This document shows, in pieces, positions 1 through 5,968 of a DNA stretch of 6,548 nt. Numbering within the stretch: position 1 is the first letter of the stretch; every line of letters starts with the position of its first letter. The stretch comes from an uncultured Ruminococcus sp. (GTDB lineage Bacteria; Bacillota; Clostridia; Oscillospirales; Acutalibacteraceae), in assembly GCA_900554995.1 (NCBI GenBank), contig USJJ01000075.1:1-6548 (forward strand). The letters are read 5' to 3'. The notes under the pieces are model-generated. The model was not told the DNA's origin. It did not search any database and worked only from the letters and a program-made list of their open reading frames with translations. A program made the position numbers and the translations under genes.

Positions 1-294
1 ATTTTCTCGGGCTATACCGATATAAACGGAGTGGTCGACAATATAGTGCTGCCGGCGCCCGACAGCAGTATTTCCCTTGACGAGAACAATTCGACTGTTC
101 CGCCCTTTGCCGTTTATGAGATCACGGTAACGCATCCCGACTTCGCAAAGTCCGAGTTTTTCAATGTGCCCGTTTTTGCGAACATAAAGGCGATCCAGCC
201 GGCAAGGATGGTTCCGCTCACCGAGACGGGCGAAGAGCCGGGAACGGTCACGATTCCCGAGCAGTCGATGGGACTTTTCGGAGGTGACGTGTAA
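1..294 (+). CDS. C-terminal part of carboxypeptidase-regulatory-like domain protein, sporulation-associated (5' partial)
   Basis: The frame is open from base 1 to the TAA at 292-294, giving 97 residues without an N-terminus. The visible part has the pattern of a small beta-sandwich: a 'TDING' turn, an 'LPAPD' segment, 'PFAVYEITVTHPDF', then 'VPVFANIKAIQPARMVPL'. This resembles carboxypeptidase-regulatory-like (CarboxypepD_reg) folds. From memory of clostridial genomes, such proteins occur directly before SpoIID/peptidoglycan-binding proteins like the one that follows, and are often loosely labelled spore cortex-lytic. No catalytic motif is visible, so a structural or accessory role is more likely than enzymatic activity. 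The stop overlaps the next start (TAATG), and a perfect GGAGGTGA at 280-287 lies inside this gene and serves the next one, so the two are probably translationally coupled. The family call is an inference from pattern; the missing 5' end hides any signal peptide. Confidence 0.7.
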   Translation: MFSGYTDINGVVDNIVLPAPDSSISLDENNSTVPPFAVYEITVTHPDFAKSEFFNVPVFANIKAIQPARMVPLTETGEEPGTVTIPEQSMGLFGGDV

Positions 295-1631
295 TGCCCG
301 ACAGACCGATTGTACCGGAGTTTATAACCGTTCATCTCGGCAGACCGAATGCTGCGGCGAGAAATGTTCGAGTACCGTTTGCACAATATATCAAAAATGT
401 TGCGTCGAGTGAAATCTATCCGACATGGCCCGAGAGTGCGCTCAGGGCAAATATCTATGCCGAGATCACGTTCGCTCTCAACAGGGTTTATACCGAATAT
501 TACAGATCACGAGGCTACGACTTTGATATAACCAATTCGACTCAGTTCGATCAATACTATGTCGAGGGCAGAGACATTTTTGAGAACATAAGCCGTGTTG
601 TTGACGACATTTTCAATGACTATGTCATCAAGCAGGGACAGGTTCAGCCGTATTTCACCCAGTATTGCGCAGGTACCTGCGAGGGACTCTCCCAGTGGGG
701 AACGGTCTCTCTTGCCAATCAGGGCTACACGCCGTACCGCATACTGCAATACTACTACGGCAACGATATTGATATCGTGAGAAACGCTCCGATCAAGACT
801 AATACCCCAACCTATCCCGGCACACCGTTCGAGACCGGAAGCGGCGGCGAGAATGTTGTTGAAATTCAGCGTGAGCTCAACCGAATAGCGACAAACTATC
901 CGTCAATTCCAAAGATAACAGGATCAAGAGGATATTTTGAGCAAACAACCCGGACTGCGGTTATGCAGTTCCAGAGAATTTTTAACCTTGAACCCGACGG
1001 AATTGTCGGCAAAGAAACCTGGTATAAGATCAGACAGATTTATAACGGAGTCAAGGGTCTGTCGGAGCTTTATTCTGAGGGAATAACGATAAGCGAGGCG
1101 GAAAGAAAATACGAAAAGGTACTAAAGCTCGGTGACAGAGGTGCGTCGGTCAGAATTATACAATATTATCTCAATTTTCTCAGCTATTTTAATCTGAAGC
1201 TGCCATACGTTGCAATTGACGGAATCTTCGGGCAGGAAACATACGACGCAGTTCTTACGTTTCAGGCGCTGTACGGACTTGATGTTGACGGAATCGTCGG
1301 CAGAGATACATGGGATATGATTCAGAACGCATATGCCGGTGTGCTTACCTCTCTTCCCGATGAATACCGTGGCTACGCATCGCTGCTTTATCCCGGATAT
1401 ATCATAACGACGGGCGCCAGCGGCAGGGTAGTCGAACAGCTTCAGACATTTCTCAAAACGATTGCGGACAACAACTCGGCTGTACCGAATGTCACCGTTG
1501 ACGGCTACTACGGCGACGAGACAAAAAACGCTGTAATCGCTGTGCAAAAGCTGAAAGGAATTGAACAGAACGGACAGGTCGGAGTGCTGACGTGGAATGC
1601 AATAGTTAATCTTTATAACCAGTACAGATGA
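294..1631 (+). CDS. SpoIID/LytB-like domain protein with three peptidoglycan-binding (PG_binding_1) modules
   Basis: A 445-residue protein with two visible parts. Residues about 25-165 resemble the SpoIID/LytB domain. 'ASSEIYPTWPESALRANIYA' parallels the SpoIID 'GEMPxxWPxEALKAQA' segment, so Glu40 matches the catalytic Glu of these lytic transglycosylases. 'GLSQWGTVSLANQG' then 'ILQYYYGNDIDI' match the end of the domain. Cys125 and Cys129 lie where SpoIID of Clostridioides difficile has a cysteine-containing zinc site (from memory). Three PG_binding_1 repeats follow, at about 186-248, 278-344 and 373-441; each ends in a G(I/Q)VG..TW motif. The likely role is binding and perhaps cleaving spore peptidoglycan. 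No signal peptide or membrane helix is seen, which is odd for a wall-acting protein. The ATG at 294 follows GGAGGTGA at 280-287 with 6 bases between, and overlaps the upstream stop by one base. The architecture is clear; catalytic activity is inferred. Confidence 0.85.
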   Translation: MPDRPIVPEFITVHLGRPNAAARNVRVPFAQYIKNVASSEIYPTWPESALRANIYAEITFALNRVYTEYYRSRGYDFDITNSTQFDQYYVEGRDIFENISRVVDDIFNDYVIKQGQVQPYFTQYCAGTCEGLSQWGTVSLANQGYTPYRILQYYYGNDIDIVRNAPIKTNTPTYPGTPFETGSGGENVVEIQRELNRIATNYPSIPKITGSRGYFEQTTRTAVMQFQRIFNLEPDGIVGKETWYKIRQIYNGVKGLSELYSEGITISEAERKYEKVLKLGDRGASVRIIQYYLNFLSYFNLKLPYVAIDGIFGQETYDAVLTFQALYGLDVDGIVGRDTWDMIQNAYAGVLTSLPDEYRGYASLLYPGYIITTGASGRVVEQLQTFLKTIADNNSAVPNVTVDGYYGDETKNAVIAVQKLKGIEQNGQVGVLTWNAIVNLYNQYR

Positions 1632-1640
1632 TAAGAAACG

Positions 1641-1669
1641 GTATAAATTAACTTATTCCGAAAATAATA
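1641..1669 (+). promoter_or_regulatory. candidate sigma-G-type (forespore) promoter of the spoVAF-like gene
   Basis: GTATA at 1641-1645 fits the sigma-G -35 pattern GHATR. After 17 bases, AATAATA at 1663-1669 fits the -10 pattern CATNHTA except for its first base. Forespore expression would suit a germination protein. The region is AT-rich, so chance matches are possible. If used, transcription would start near 1676, inside the left arm of the inverted repeat described below. Confidence 0.35.
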
Positions 1670-1730
1670 ACATTATCAATTTCACGGAGAAATGCTTATG
1701 GATAATGTGTTATTTTCGGATAATTTTTTT
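1653..1730 (+). repeat. long inverted repeat around the spoVAF-like start, followed by a T-run
   Basis: The left arm (1653-1677) and right arm (1701-1723) are nearly perfect reverse complements. CCGAAAATAA at 1658-1667 pairs with TTATTTTCGG at 1710-1719, and CATTATC at 1671-1677 pairs with GATAATG at 1701-1707. T1668 and A1669 can pair with G1709 and T1708, leaving A1670 as a single bulge, so about 19 pairs form in all. An outer TTAT/ATAA pairing (1653-1656 with 1720-1723) can extend the stem. The 23-base loop (1678-1700) holds the GGAGA and both candidate start codons. Seven T follow at 1724-1730. The shape is that of an intrinsic terminator or of a hairpin controlling translation. The stem is AT-rich and the loop large, so its strength is uncertain; the symmetry itself is directly visible. 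Confidence 0.7.
1686..1690 (+). promoter_or_regulatory. ribosome binding site that decides the spoVAF-like start
   Basis: GGAGA lies 1 base before the ATG at 1692 but 7 bases before the in-frame ATG at 1698. Only the second spacing is normal, so 1698 is the preferred start. Confidence 0.65.
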
Positions 1731-3119
1731 AAGAACGAGGATATCTTTGATCGGTATTTCCGAACCGACCTAAACTATGATGTTGTTGGAACAAGATTTA
1801 AAGCGGGCGGCAGACAGGCAAAGCTGTATTTCATTGACGGGTTTATTGACGGCGACACCTCCGAGCGTGCAATGAATTTTATGATGCAGGCAGGAAAGGC
1901 AGATTCCGATTTTAAAAGCGCCGAGGAATTTGCACAAAGTCTCATTTCGTATATGGAAATCGAGTTGAGCGATGATGTCGAACAAATTGCAAAGGTCGTT
2001 TATTCCGGTGCAATGCTTGTTATTGTGGACGGCTTTGCAACGGGATTTCTTGTGAAAACACGTAGCTATCCGAAGCGCAACGTCGGCGAGCCCGATAACG
2101 ATAAGGTGCTCAGCGGAGCGCACGACGGATTCGTTGAATCCCTGCTTGTCAATACAGCTCTTGTCCGCCGCAGAATCCGTGACCGTGATCTCATTATGGA
2201 GGTCAGACAGGCGGGAGTAAGGTCGAAAACCGATGTTGCAATATGCTACCTCAAGGGCAAGGCGGACGAAAAGAAAATCGCAAATCTCAGGGAACGTATT
2301 GATAAAATTGACGTCAACACAATGAATATGAGCCAGGAAAGTCTTGTCGAATGTCTGGTCAGAAAGCAGAAATGGAATCCGTTTCCGAAGGTGAGATATA
2401 CCGAACGTCCAGATGCGGCGTCAGCAAGCATTGCGGAGGGAAACATTATACTTTTTGTCGACAATTCGCCTGCGGCAATGATTATCCCGACGGGCTTTTT
2501 TGACTTTTTGCAGGACACGAATGATTATTATTTTCCGCCATGCGTCGGCACTTATCTCAGATTCGTCCGAGGTCTTATTTTCGGACTGGCGCTTCTGCTT
2601 GCACCCGTTTGGTTCTTGCTGATAAAAAATCCTGAGTACATCCCGGGATGGCTGAGCTTTATTCAAATCAAGGAATACTATTCTCTGCCGATAATCGCAC
2701 AGCTTCTGATAATTGAGGTTGTGATTGACGCACTCAAGCTTGCTTCGTTGAATACGCCGAACTCGCTGAGCAATTCCTTCAGCGTAATCGGAGCTCTTGT
2801 TCTCGGCGACCTTGCCGTCTCGGCGGAGCTTTTTTCGTCTGAGGTTGTGCTGATAATGGCTTTTGTTGCAATAGCCAATTTCGCACAGCCGAGCTTTGAA
2901 CTCGGCTATGCATTTAAGCTGTCAAGGATTTTCATCGTCGTTATGACGGCTATATTCAACCTTTGGGGATTCATTGCGGGATTTTTGATTGTAATGCTCG
3001 TCATTGCCTTTACGAAAACCGTGACGGGCAGGGGATATCTTTATCCGTTGATTCCGTTCAACGGAAAGGCAATCAGCCGCCTGCTTATCAGAGAGGCTAT
3101 CAGCAAGGACAACACCTGA
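1698..3119 (+). CDS. spoVAF: SpoVAF-type spore germination protein (GerA family)
   Basis: A 473-residue integral membrane protein. Residues about 15-285 form the soluble GerA-family region, with 'GFVESLLVNTALVRRRIRD' (144-162), 'SKTDVAICYLKGKAD' (176-190) and 'NPFPKVRYTERPD' (227-239). The membrane part has hydrophobic helices near 290-309, 328-350, 361-380, 382-397 and 409-438, and ends with 'LYPLIPFNGKAI'. 'FVDNSP' at 253-258 and 'EVVIDALKLASLNTP' at 340-354 replace the 'VDGTP' and 'EILREAGIRLP' motifs of GerA receptor A subunits, and match SpoVAF as remembered from Bacillus subtilis. There SpoVAF sits in the spore inner membrane and, with FigP, is reported to form an ion-channel-like complex that amplifies germination. 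No GerB, GerC, FigP or other spoVA gene is visible nearby. The start at 1698 is chosen by ribosome binding site spacing; 1692 is the in-frame alternative. Family is very likely; the SpoVAF subtype is somewhat less certain. Confidence 0.85.
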   Translation: MDNVLFSDNFFKNEDIFDRYFRTDLNYDVVGTRFKAGGRQAKLYFIDGFIDGDTSERAMNFMMQAGKADSDFKSAEEFAQSLISYMEIELSDDVEQIAKVVYSGAMLVIVDGFATGFLVKTRSYPKRNVGEPDNDKVLSGAHDGFVESLLVNTALVRRRIRDRDLIMEVRQAGVRSKTDVAICYLKGKADEKKIANLRERIDKIDVNTMNMSQESLVECLVRKQKWNPFPKVRYTERPDAASASIAEGNIILFVDNSPAAMIIPTGFFDFLQDTNDYYFPPCVGTYLRFVRGLIFGLALLLAPVWFLLIKNPEYIPGWLSFIQIKEYYSLPIIAQLLIIEVVIDALKLASLNTPNSLSNSFSVIGALVLGDLAVSAELFSSEVVLIMAFVAIANFAQPSFELGYAFKLSRIFIVVMTAIFNLWGFIAGFLIVMLVIAFTKTVTGRGYLYPLIPFNGKAISRLLIREAISKDNT

Positions 3120-3121
3120 CT

Positions 3122-3155
3122 TTGACTTGACAAATTCGCCGTGATAGGTTAATCT
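3122..3155 (+). promoter_or_regulatory. candidate sigma-A promoter(s) of the lipoprotein gene
   Basis: Two overlapping solutions exist. TTGACA at 3127-3132 with a 17-base spacer reaches TAATCT at 3150-3155. TTGACT at 3122-3127 with a 17-base spacer reaches TAGGTT at 3145-3150, which is preceded by TG (extended -10). The -35 sequences are strong, the -10 sequences weaker. The start would fall about 10-20 bases before the ATG, giving a very short leader. Confidence 0.5.
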
Positions 3156-3171
3156 TATTTATGGTGATAAA

Positions 3172-3948
3172 ATGAAAAATTATCTGCTTAGAATAACCTC
3201 ACTGGCGGTTGCGGCTTGCTCGGTAATTACTCTTGCGTCTTGCAAGGGAAAAACGAATGACGACATTCAGACGGAAACGCCGACTTATGAGAAGTCCGTT
3301 ACCTCACAAACGGTGAAAATAGTAAATATCCCGACCGATCCGTCCGAACTTGCCGATATGCTCAATGCGGCTTTCAATTATGTTGACGGATATTGCTACA
3401 AATACAAAAAGGATCTTACGTGTGAGGCGAACGTGGGCAGTCTCGGTTCGCTTTCCTCCGTGTCGAATGCTTCAGACGCTTTCGCTTCGATATTCGGAGA
3501 GAAGAGTATAACCGCAGATTACGATTATCAGGCGGACAAAAAGCTTTTTGCCGACAATTTTGTCAAAGGTCCGATTGAGAGCGGCAAGATTTCTTCAATA
3601 AGCGCAAAGCAGGACGGGGATACTGTTATCCTGACCGCAAATCTTAACGGAGAAACCGATCCTACCGAGGAAAACGGTATTCTTCACAATCTCGGCGGAG
3701 ACTATGTGAGTGCGGACAGCGTAAAGGCTTCACTTGCCGAGTTCAAATCGTCTGCATCGTCCGTGAGCGTTTCGGCGGACGAAATAAGCATCGTTGCAAG
3801 AATCAGCGCAGAGGATTCAAGCCTCAGATCTATGACAGTGACATATACCGAGCATTTCAGTCTGGGCGGAGTGACTCTTGTGAAGCAAAAGGGTGGCTCG
3901 GTCAGCGGATCGGCAAAAACGGTTATCCGGTATACCGATTTCGGATAA
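3172..3948 (+). CDS. uncharacterised lipoprotein
   Basis: A 258-residue protein that I do not recognise as a named family. The N-terminus is a typical lipoprotein signal: Lys2 and Arg7, a hydrophobic core, and the lipobox L-A-S-C with Cys24 as the lipidated residue. The mature protein should sit on the outer face of the membrane. A charged and polar linker (25-55) precedes a domain of about 200 residues rich in Ser, Ala, Asp and Val. Its second half has alternating beta-like segments such as 'TVILTANLNG' (151-160), 'SADEISIVARISAEDSSLRS' (201-220) and 'MTVTYTEHF' (221-229). No enzyme motif is seen. The ATG at 3172 follows GGTGAT at 3163-3168, which pairs with the 3' part of the anti-Shine-Dalgarno. 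The downstream gene shows the same order of segments and may be a paralogue. A role in wall, spore or stress functions is possible only by association. Confidence 0.8.
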   Translation: MKNYLLRITSLAVAACSVITLASCKGKTNDDIQTETPTYEKSVTSQTVKIVNIPTDPSELADMLNAAFNYVDGYCYKYKKDLTCEANVGSLGSLSSVSNASDAFASIFGEKSITADYDYQADKKLFADNFVKGPIESGKISSISAKQDGDTVILTANLNGETDPTEENGILHNLGGDYVSADSVKASLAEFKSSASSVSVSADEISIVARISAEDSSLRSMTVTYTEHFSLGGVTLVKQKGGSVSGSAKTVIRYTDFG

Positions 3949-3974
3949 TTTATAAGCAGTTGATAAAAAAATAG

Positions 3975-4003
3975 TGGAAATTTACCGCATAATATGATAG
4001 AAT
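3975..4003 (+). promoter_or_regulatory. candidate sigma-A promoter with extended -10
   Basis: TGGAAA at 3975-3980 (4 of 6 with the -35 consensus), a 17-base spacer, then TAGAAT at 3998-4003 preceded by TGA at 3995-3997, an extended -10. The same TGATAGAAT occurs before the DUF5058 gene. Transcription would start near 4010, before the ribosome binding site at 4020. Confidence 0.55.
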
Positions 4004-4019
4004 TAAAATATAATTCTTC

Positions 4020-4026
4020 GGGAGAG
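4020..4026 (+). promoter_or_regulatory. ribosome binding site that decides the start at 4036
   Basis: GGGAGAG lies 9 bases before the ATG at 4036. An in-frame ATG at 3994 would overlap the promoter's -10 and has no purine-rich site before it, so it is not used. Confidence 0.75.
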
Positions 4027-4035
4027 TGTAAATTT

Positions 4036-5016
4036 ATGGACAAAAGCTGGAAAAAGTTTATTATAATTGTTTCTGTAATGCTTGGTGTTATTATTGTCTT
4101 GACGGCTGTTAATGTGTCGCTTGATGTTATTACAGGCAAGATTGAGCCGACAACCGGTGTTGCGGACGCTAATCAGTCGGGTGTTCAGAATAATCAGGGC
4201 AATCAGAATTATACGCAGAACAATGCTGGCGGCGTTACAAACGCAAGCGGTCAGGTTGTTACTCAGCCGAACGGTACGGGCACCGTTGTCGCTCCGAACA
4301 GTAATACGGGCGGATCGGTAAATACGGGCGGATCGGTTCAGCCGCAGGCGTCAACCGTTCTCGGATACAATAAGAATCAGATAGTTGCGTATTACAATAC
4401 CTGTCTCAAAAGTTCATACTCACAGGCAAGGATGACGGATTCAAAGACGGAAAAGGTTACAATCGGCGTTGATTCCGTAACAATCAACGGCAAGGCGAAC
4501 GGTACGGTTACAAGCATTGCAAACAGCATCGCAAGCAGCAACCAGAAGCAGACTGAGGAAAGCAAGAGCTTCTCGGGCGGTAGAGCCTCCGACGGAACAG
4601 CGGCAAGCACCTTCGTTCTCCCGGCAAACCTCTCTTCTGCGGGCGTCAAGAGCGCAAGCATCAAGAAAAACGGCAACGGCTACAAGGTCGTCATAACTCT
4701 TGTTTCCGAAAGCTGCGGACATAATACAAAACCGCCCTACAACGCTTCCTGTGCATGGCCTCTTGATATCAATGAGGTTGTGGGCGCATTGAACGGATTT
4801 GCCGAGATCACAAAGGCTCAGTTTGATTATCCCGGCACGATGCTCACAGCGAATATTGACGCCGCCGGAAGAGTAAGCTATGTGCGCGTTGATATGCCCC
4901 TCACTGTTAAAGACGGAACAGGCGTTGTTACCAAGAATATCCCGGGTGTTAAAGGAATGGTTATTACAGCGTCGGCTCACGGCAAATGGGTCTGCACACA
5001 CACAATGTCATTCTGA
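4036..5016 (+). CDS. membrane-anchored extracellular protein with low-complexity linker, function unknown
   Basis: A 326-residue protein that I do not recognise. The start KSWKK is followed by one hydrophobic helix at about 8-27 with no lipobox or obvious cleavage site, so it is probably an N-terminal anchor with the rest outside. Residues about 41-107 form a linker rich in Asn, Gln, Gly, Thr and Ser, including a direct repeat NTGGSV at 90-101. The globular part (108-326) contains 'YKVVITLVSESCGHN' (216-230), 'EVVGALNGF' (247-255) and 'MLTANIDAAGRVSYVRVDM' (269-287). It has four cysteines: 123, 227, 239 and 320. Cys227 and Cys320 each lie within two residues of a His, so a disulphide or metal site is possible. 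The order of segments resembles the lipoprotein encoded just upstream. A strong terminator follows. Alternative ATG at 3994 is rejected on ribosome binding site grounds. Confidence 0.82.
   Translation: MDKSWKKFIIIVSVMLGVIIVLTAVNVSLDVITGKIEPTTGVADANQSGVQNNQGNQNYTQNNAGGVTNASGQVVTQPNGTGTVVAPNSNTGGSVNTGGSVQPQASTVLGYNKNQIVAYYNTCLKSSYSQARMTDSKTEKVTIGVDSVTINGKANGTVTSIANSIASSNQKQTEESKSFSGGRASDGTAASTFVLPANLSSAGVKSASIKKNGNGYKVVITLVSESCGHNTKPPYNASCAWPLDINEVVGALNGFAEITKAQFDYPGTMLTANIDAAGRVSYVRVDMPLTVKDGTGVVTKNIPGVKGMVITASAHGKWVCTHTMSF
4303..4338 (+). repeat. two-copy 18-bp direct tandem repeat in linker
   Basis: AATACGGGCGGATCGGTA at 4303-4320 is repeated at 4321-4338 with only the last base changed to T. 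It is in frame and encodes Asn-Thr-Gly-Gly-Ser-Val twice. It probably arose by slippage or unequal exchange, and the near identity at DNA level suggests it is recent. Confidence 0.9.
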
Positions 5017-5033
5017 TAAATATTGATAGAAGT

Positions 5034-5082
5034 CGGGTGACAGCTTCCGAAAGAGGCTGTCGCTCGCATTTTTTATTATTTT
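5034..5082 (+). terminator. strong Rho-independent terminator
   Basis: CGGGTGACAGC at 5034-5044 pairs with GCTGTCGCTCG at 5056-5066 (11 pairs, two of them G-U). Three more pairs (5045-5047 with 5053-5055) close a five-base CGAAA loop. A run of six T at 5069-5074 and further T-rich sequence follow. It ends the unit of the anchored protein and separates it from the DUF5058 unit. Confidence 0.9.
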
Positions 5083-5083
5083 C

Positions 5084-5113
5084 TTGACGATTGAACACCT
5101 GATGTGATAGAAT
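5084..5113 (+). promoter_or_regulatory. sigma-A promoter with extended -10, upstream of the DUF5058 gene
   Basis: TTGACG at 5084-5089, an 18-base spacer, then TAGAAT at 5108-5113 preceded by TGA at 5105-5107. It begins directly after the terminator T-rich tract, and would give a leader of about 30 bases before the ATG at 5150. Confidence 0.65.
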
Positions 5114-5149
5114 AAAACACATATTAACAAATTACAAGGGGGATATGTA

Positions 5150-5968
5150 ATGCAAGATTTTAAAGAAAGCGGATTTATGTATGGACTTGCGGCAATGGTT
5201 ATTGTATTTGTCATCGCTCAGTCCTTATTTTTTCTGATCCGTGCATGGAAACACGGCAAGGAGGTCGGACTTACATCCGATGATATGAAAAAGGCGGTCA
5301 CATCGAGTGCTCTTTTCACAATTGCTCCGGCTATTGCGATTTTTGCAACCGTTGTTACATTGGCGAGTACGCTCGGAATTGTACTTCCGTGGATAAGACT
5401 GTCTGTTGTCGGAAATCTTCAGTATGAGGTTACGGCGGCTCAGGCGGCTCTTGAATCATTCCAGGACGGCACAAGCATTGCCGTCTTCGGTCAGAACATA
5501 ACAGATCCGAAGATTTTTGCCGCTGTTTCATGGGTTATGACTATCGGCGTTATCCTTTCGCTTATCCTTATTCCTATTTTTCTCAAGAAAATTCAGAGCA
5601 AGGTTGGCAAGGTGACAAACAATACAAGCGGCGACAACAAATTCGGCGATATTATTTCCGCCGCAACATTTATCGGTCTTATTTCTGCATTCATCGGCAA
5701 TGCACTTGCAGGCACAGCTCCGACAATTAAAGAGAACGGAAAGCTTAAGCCTGTCGGAGTTGGTGCAGGCGTTATGTCTGTTGCGGTTCTTATTACATCC
5801 GTTATCGTCGTTGTTGTTCTTCAGGCTCTCTGCAAGAAATTCAAGTGGGATAAATTTGAACCGTTCGTTATGCCGCTTGGTATGTTTGCGGGTATGGGCA
5901 TGGCGGTTCTTCTGCATTATGTTCTTCCGGAAAGTATATCAACATTTGAATGGAGGCCGGTCGTATGA
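5150..5968 (+). CDS. DUF5058-family membrane protein, likely subunit of a two-part membrane system
   Basis: A 272-residue polytopic protein. Hydrophobic segments lie at about 9-30, 54-78, 123-145, 167-188, 204-228 and 237-259, so six helices are likely. 'RAWKHGKEVGLTSDDMKKAV' (31-50), 'SSALFTIAPAIAI' (52-64) and 'LGIVLPWIRLSVVGNLQYE' (75-93) match the DUF5058 family as I remember it; its function is not established. The conserved proline, glycine and charged residues within and next to helices are typical of transporters, but no substrate can be read from them. AAGGGGGA at 5136-5143, 6 bases before the ATG, is a strong ribosome binding site. The stop overlaps the next start (ATGA, 5965-5968), which suggests translation at a fixed ratio with the next membrane protein, as expected for subunits of one complex. 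Confidence 0.85.
   Translation: MQDFKESGFMYGLAAMVIVFVIAQSLFFLIRAWKHGKEVGLTSDDMKKAVTSSALFTIAPAIAIFATVVTLASTLGIVLPWIRLSVVGNLQYEVTAAQAALESFQDGTSIAVFGQNITDPKIFAAVSWVMTIGVILSLILIPIFLKKIQSKVGKVTNNTSGDNKFGDIISAATFIGLISAFIGNALAGTAPTIKENGKLKPVGVGAGVMSVAVLITSVIVVVVLQALCKKFKWDKFEPFVMPLGMFAGMGMAVLLHYVLPESISTFEWRPVV

Noticed and set aside
1698..3119. GerA nutrient receptor A subunit as the specific call
   Set aside because: The VDNSP and LASLNTP motifs fit SpoVAF better than the receptor motifs, and no B or C subunit gene is adjacent.
3923..3948. Hairpin TTATCCG/CGGATAA at the end of the lipoprotein gene, containing the palindrome CGGTATACCG
   Set aside because: The stem has seven pairs with a 12-base loop and is followed by only a few T, so it is too weak to call a terminator. 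The palindrome may be chance.
3994..4035. Longer N-terminus of the anchored protein starting at 3994
   Set aside because: It lacks a ribosome binding site, overlaps the -10 element, and would place polar residues before a normal basic start (MDKSWKK) that has a good GGGAGAG at the right distance.
4441..5001. 186-codon open frame on the - strand, and similar ones at 3702-4139, 1122-1547 and 5528-5917
   Set aside because: They lie antisense to well-supported genes, have no ribosome binding sites or recognisable domains, and their Cys- or Arg-rich composition is that of shadow frames.
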